DNA of 9,232 nt, taken from NCBI GenBank assembly GCA_028292835.1, contig JAQGLP010000540.1:1-9232 (forward strand), read 5' to 3'. The notes under the pieces are model-generated. The model saw only the letters and a program-made list of their open reading frames with translations, searched no databases and was not told the origin of the DNA. The position numbers and the translations under genes are program-made. Of the stretch, positions 6,735 through 9,232 are shown one piece after another (position 1 is the stretch's first letter; the number at the start of each line of letters is the position of its first letter). The stretch is from Variovorax sp. Its GTDB lineage: Bacteria; Pseudomonadota; Gammaproteobacteria; Burkholderiales; Burkholderiaceae_C.

Positions 6735-8003
6735 TTGAAGTTCATCCATGCCGCAGACCTGCATATCGACAGTCCGCTCCTGGGCCTCAACGCGTACGAA
6801 GGCGCGCCCGCCGAGCGCATCCGCGGTGCCACGCGCGCCGCGCTGATCGCGCTGGTGGACCTCGCCCTCGCCGAGCGCGTCGATCTCGTGGCGTTGGCCG
6901 GCGACATCTACGACGGCAACTGGCAGGACTTCAAGACGGGCCTGTTCTTTCGCGAGCAGATGGTCCGGCTGGCCCGGGCGGGCGTGCGGGTCTTCATCGC
7001 CAAGGGCAACCACGATGCCGAGAGCGTCATCACCAAGGCGCTGCCGGGCGTGGCGGGGGTGCACATCTTCAGCTCGCGCAAGGCCGAGTGCATTGAACTG
7101 CCGGAAATCGGCGTGGCCGTCCACGGCCGCAGCTTTCCGGAGAAGGCGGTGGTCGAGGACCTGCTGCCCGGCTATTCCGCGCCGGTTCCGGGGAGGTTCA
7201 ACCTGGGCATCCTGCACACCAGCCTGGCCGGCAACATCGAGCACCCGACCTACGCTCCCACGACGGCAGCGGCGCTGTGCGCCAAGGGCTACGACTACTT
7301 CGCCCTGGGCCACATCCACAAGCGCGAGATCGTGCGGGAGTCCTCGCCCCGCATCGTCTACGCCGGCAACCTGCAGGGGCGCCATGCCAGGGAGACGGGC
7401 TCCAAGGGCTGCGAGCTGGTGGTGGTCGAGGAGGGCCGGATCGTGTCGGCCGAGCATGTGTCGCTGGACGTCGTGCGCTGGCACCAGATCGTGCTGGACG
7501 CCACCGGCGTGCAAACCCTGGAGGCGCTGGCCTCGCGCTTCGCGCAGGCGGCGCAGGCCCACGCTGATGGCGCGCGCGAGCGGCTGCACGCCGTGCGCCT
7601 CCTCATCGAGGGCGAGAGCGAACTGGCGCAGCGCGAGGCCGAGCAGCCGGGGACGCTGGCGGCGGCGATCCAGGCGGCCACCCAGGAGCTCGACGGCATC
7701 GAGGTCTGGATCGAAAAGGTGAAGATCGACCTGCGCTCGCCGATCGATCGGGCGAGCGCCGCCGAGCGCCCCGACGCGGTGGGCGACGTGATTCGGCTGG
7801 TCGACGAATTGCAGGCCGACGAGGCCCGCCTGAAGGCCTGGATGGGAGAACAGCTGCGCGAGATGAAGAACCTGCCTTTCGGCCTCCTGGACGCCGATCC
7901 GGCGGCGCTGGACGCCGAGGCATTGCGGGCGGCGCTGGCGGAGGCCGAGAGCACCTTGCTGGCCCATCTGCACAGCGCGTCGCAGCAGGGAGCCGGGGCA
8001 TGA
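6735..8003 (+). CDS. YhaO-type DNA repair exonuclease (SbcD/Mre11-like metallophosphoesterase)
   Basis: The 422-residue product has the calcineurin-like phosphoesterase fold of SbcD/Mre11. Metal-ligand motifs appear in order: Asp8-x-His10 (ADLH), GDIYD with Asp57, GNHD (91-94), His161 in LHTS and GHIH (192-195). The N-terminal 240 residues are the nuclease; the rest (about 245-422) is a helical, charged region expected to bind the ATPase partner. Length and the 'LHIDSPLLGL' start match the YhaO branch (COG0420) better than classical SbcD. Expected activity is Mn-dependent exo/endonuclease on double-strand ends, controlled by the SMC-like ATPase encoded next. TTG at 6735 is chosen for its ribosome site and because conserved sequence starts there. 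The stop codon overlaps the next gene's ATG (ATGA at 8000-8003), so the two are coupled. The gene is transcribed divergently from the acidic-protein/RecQ pair. Confidence 0.93.
   Translation: MKFIHAADLHIDSPLLGLNAYEGAPAERIRGATRAALIALVDLALAERVDLVALAGDIYDGNWQDFKTGLFFREQMVRLARAGVRVFIAKGNHDAESVITKALPGVAGVHIFSSRKAECIELPEIGVAVHGRSFPEKAVVEDLLPGYSAPVPGRFNLGILHTSLAGNIEHPTYAPTTAAALCAKGYDYFALGHIHKREIVRESSPRIVYAGNLQGRHARETGSKGCELVVVEEGRIVSAEHVSLDVVRWHQIVLDATGVQTLEALASRFAQAAQAHADGARERLHAVRLLIEGESELAQREAEQPGTLAAAIQAATQELDGIEVWIEKVKIDLRSPIDRASAAERPDAVGDVIRLVDELQADEARLKAWMGEQLREMKNLPFGLLDADPAALDAEALRAALAEAESTLLAHLHSASQQGAGA
7989..7992 (+). promoter_or_regulatory. Shine-Dalgarno site of the YhaN-like gene inside the YhaO-like gene
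   Basis: GGAG within the last codons of the preceding gene, 7 bases before the ATG at 8000. It supports re-initiation at the ATGA overlap. Confidence 0.5.
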
Positions 8004-9232
8004 GGCTGCGTCAGCTCTACCTGAGCGCCTTCGGGCCGTTCACCGACAAGGTGCTCGACTTCAGCCAGGACGGCCACAGCCTGTTCCTGGTGCACGGTCC
8101 GAACGAGGCCGGAAAATCCTCCACCCTGCGCGCCATCTGCGACCTGCGCTACGGCATCCCGCAGCAGAGCGGCGACAACTTCCGCCATGCGCACCCGGAC
8201 ATGCGCGTGGGCGGCGTGTTTGTGGACGCGGGCGGTCGCACGCACTCGCTGATGCGCCGAAAGCGCCGCGAGAACGCCCTCACGTTCCATGATTTCGGCA
8301 GCGGCACTTCTGACGATGTGCCCGTGCCGCCCGATATCGAGGCGCTCCTGACGGGCGGCATGGGCCGGGATGACTACCTTGCGATGTTCGGCATCGATCA
8401 CCAGCGCCTGCGCGAGGGCGGCCGTGCGCTGGTGCGGGGCGACGGCGAGGTGGGCGCCGCCCTGTTCGAGGCCAGCGCGGGCATCCGCAGCATGCCCGCG
8501 TTGCTGCAACGGCTGGACGAGCAGGCCAAGCAGTTCTACTCGCGCTCGCGGTCGTCGCGGATCAACGTCGCGCTCGGCCAGTACACGCAGCAGCACGACG
8601 CGCTGCGCAAGGCCGTGGTGAAGCCGGGCGCCTGGGCCGACCTGAGCCGGCAGCAGGGCGCCGCCCGGGAGGAACTCGACCGCCTCCACGGCGAACTGGA
8701 AGCCCGGCGCGGCCGGCTGCTGCTGTTTACCGAGCTGCGCGCGGTGGCTCCGCTGCTGGCCACCATCAACGCCGCCGCCGCCACGCTGGCCGAGCTGGCC
8801 GACGCGCCCGTGCTGCCGGAAGACGCGGGCAGCCAGCGTGTCGCCATCGAGGCCAAGCTCGGCGAGGCCACGGCAGGCGAGCGCGACACCCTGGCCCGCA
8901 TCGAGGAGCTGAAGGCGCAACTGGCATCGCTCACGCTCGACGATGCAGTGCTGGGCCTCGGCGCGGCGATCGAGCGCCTGGCGGCATCGCAGGAGCACAT
9001 CGATTCGACGGCGCGCGATCTGCGCGAGGCCGTCGGTGCGGAGCGGGCGGCCGCGATCACGCTGGCCGACGCGGCGCGCGCCATCGATGCCGCGGCCGCG
9101 GTGGACGCACTGGTGCGCCTGGCGCCGCCGCCTGCGCACCGGGCGGAAATCGTGGGTGCGCTGGAGCAGGTCGAGCACGCGCGCGAGAAATTGCGGCAGG
9201 TGCTGGAATCACTCGGCGAACTGGACGGCCAG
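8000..9232 (+). CDS. YhaN-type SbcC/Rad50-like AAA ATPase, 3' end outside window
   Basis: The frame stays open for 411 codons to the right edge, so only the N-terminal part is seen; YhaN proteins are usually around 900-1200 residues. The start MRLRQLYLSAFGPFTD is the first strand and loop typical of SMC-like ATPases, followed by Walker A GPNEAGKS (33-40). 'GMGRDDYLAMFGIDHQRLREGG' lies at about 120-141, and 'LFEASAG' with 'YSRSRSSRINVAL' at about 155-191; together these are characteristic of the YhaN branch rather than SbcC. From about residue 212 the sequence is rich in Ala, Glu, Leu and Arg in heptad-like order and should form a long antiparallel coiled coil. The signature motif and Walker B must lie beyond the window. 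It should work with the upstream nuclease as an ATP-gated DNA-end processing complex; the ATGA overlap supports equal production. Confidence 0.92.
   Translation, partial: MRLRQLYLSAFGPFTDKVLDFSQDGHSLFLVHGPNEAGKSSTLRAICDLRYGIPQQSGDNFRHAHPDMRVGGVFVDAGGRTHSLMRRKRRENALTFHDFGSGTSDDVPVPPDIEALLTGGMGRDDYLAMFGIDHQRLREGGRALVRGDGEVGAALFEASAGIRSMPALLQRLDEQAKQFYSRSRSSRINVALGQYTQQHDALRKAVVKPGAWADLSRQQGAAREELDRLHGELEARRGRLLLFTELRAVAPLLATINAAAATLAELADAPVLPEDAGSQRVAIEAKLGEATAGERDTLARIEELKAQLASLTLDDAVLGLGAAIERLAASQEHIDSTARDLREAVGAERAAAITLADAARAIDAAAAVDALVRLAPPPAHRAEIVGALEQVEHAREKLRQVLESLGELDGQ

Noticed and set aside
6594..7973. A 459-codon minus-strand frame opposite the YhaO-like gene
   Set aside because: The plus-strand frame carries all phosphoesterase metal motifs; the opposite frame has no recognisable domain.
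7358..9178. A 606-codon open frame on the minus strand opposite the YhaO/YhaN-like genes
   Set aside because: It is antisense to two well-supported genes, low in complexity, and its end is a Ser/Ala run caused by third-position G/C bias.
3410..9232. A new antiphage defence island
   Set aside because: RecQ, YhaO/YhaN-type genes and a restriction-fold protein can occur in defence systems. However, base composition matches the surroundings, there is no integrase, tRNA or repeat boundary, and the families are common in chromosomal repair.

Overview
The window is a very GC-rich, densely coded stretch of chromosome with no mobile element, CRISPR array, rRNA or tRNA that I can see. Codon use (G/C in nearly every third position), gene families and several recognisable protein N-termini suggest a betaproteobacterium of the Burkholderiales, most like Ralstonia/Cupriavidus. 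That placement is inference from memory of the families and was not tested by a search.

Left part (1-3308, all minus strand). From its promoter-proximal end it reads: a fused membrane/ATPase ABC half-transporter (1473-3308), a 24-residue single-span membrane peptide (1272-1346) closed by a strong hairpin terminator (1210-1233), then a TTG-initiated DUF2868-type membrane protein (1-1138) that runs off the left edge.

Middle (3410-6541). A divergent plus-strand gene (3410-4339) encodes a protein with a Pro-rich N-terminus, a probable winged helix and a probable PD-(D/E)XK nuclease core. It ends one base short of the stop codon of a convergent minus-strand RecQ-family helicase (4341-6113). The helicase gene overlaps the end of a small, extremely acidic, disordered-looking protein gene (6110-6541) in a TTGA stop/start junction, so these two look like a translationally coupled pair.

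Right part (6735-9232, plus strand). Divergently from the acidic-protein/RecQ pair lies a second coupled pair, joined by an ATGA overlap: a YhaO-type metallophosphoesterase nuclease (6735-8003) and a YhaN-type SbcC/Rad50-like ATPase (8000 to beyond the right edge).

Thus about 5.8 kb (3410-9232) carries a helicase, an SMC-like nuclease-ATPase pair and a candidate restriction-fold nuclease. All four families act on DNA, so this reads as a small DNA-repair or genome-maintenance neighbourhood. I see nothing that proves a new defence system. The least described pieces are the acidic partner of RecQ, the winged-helix/nuclease protein and the 24-residue membrane peptide. A recurring feature is non-ATG initiation: four of the eight genes appear to start with TTG and one with GTG.
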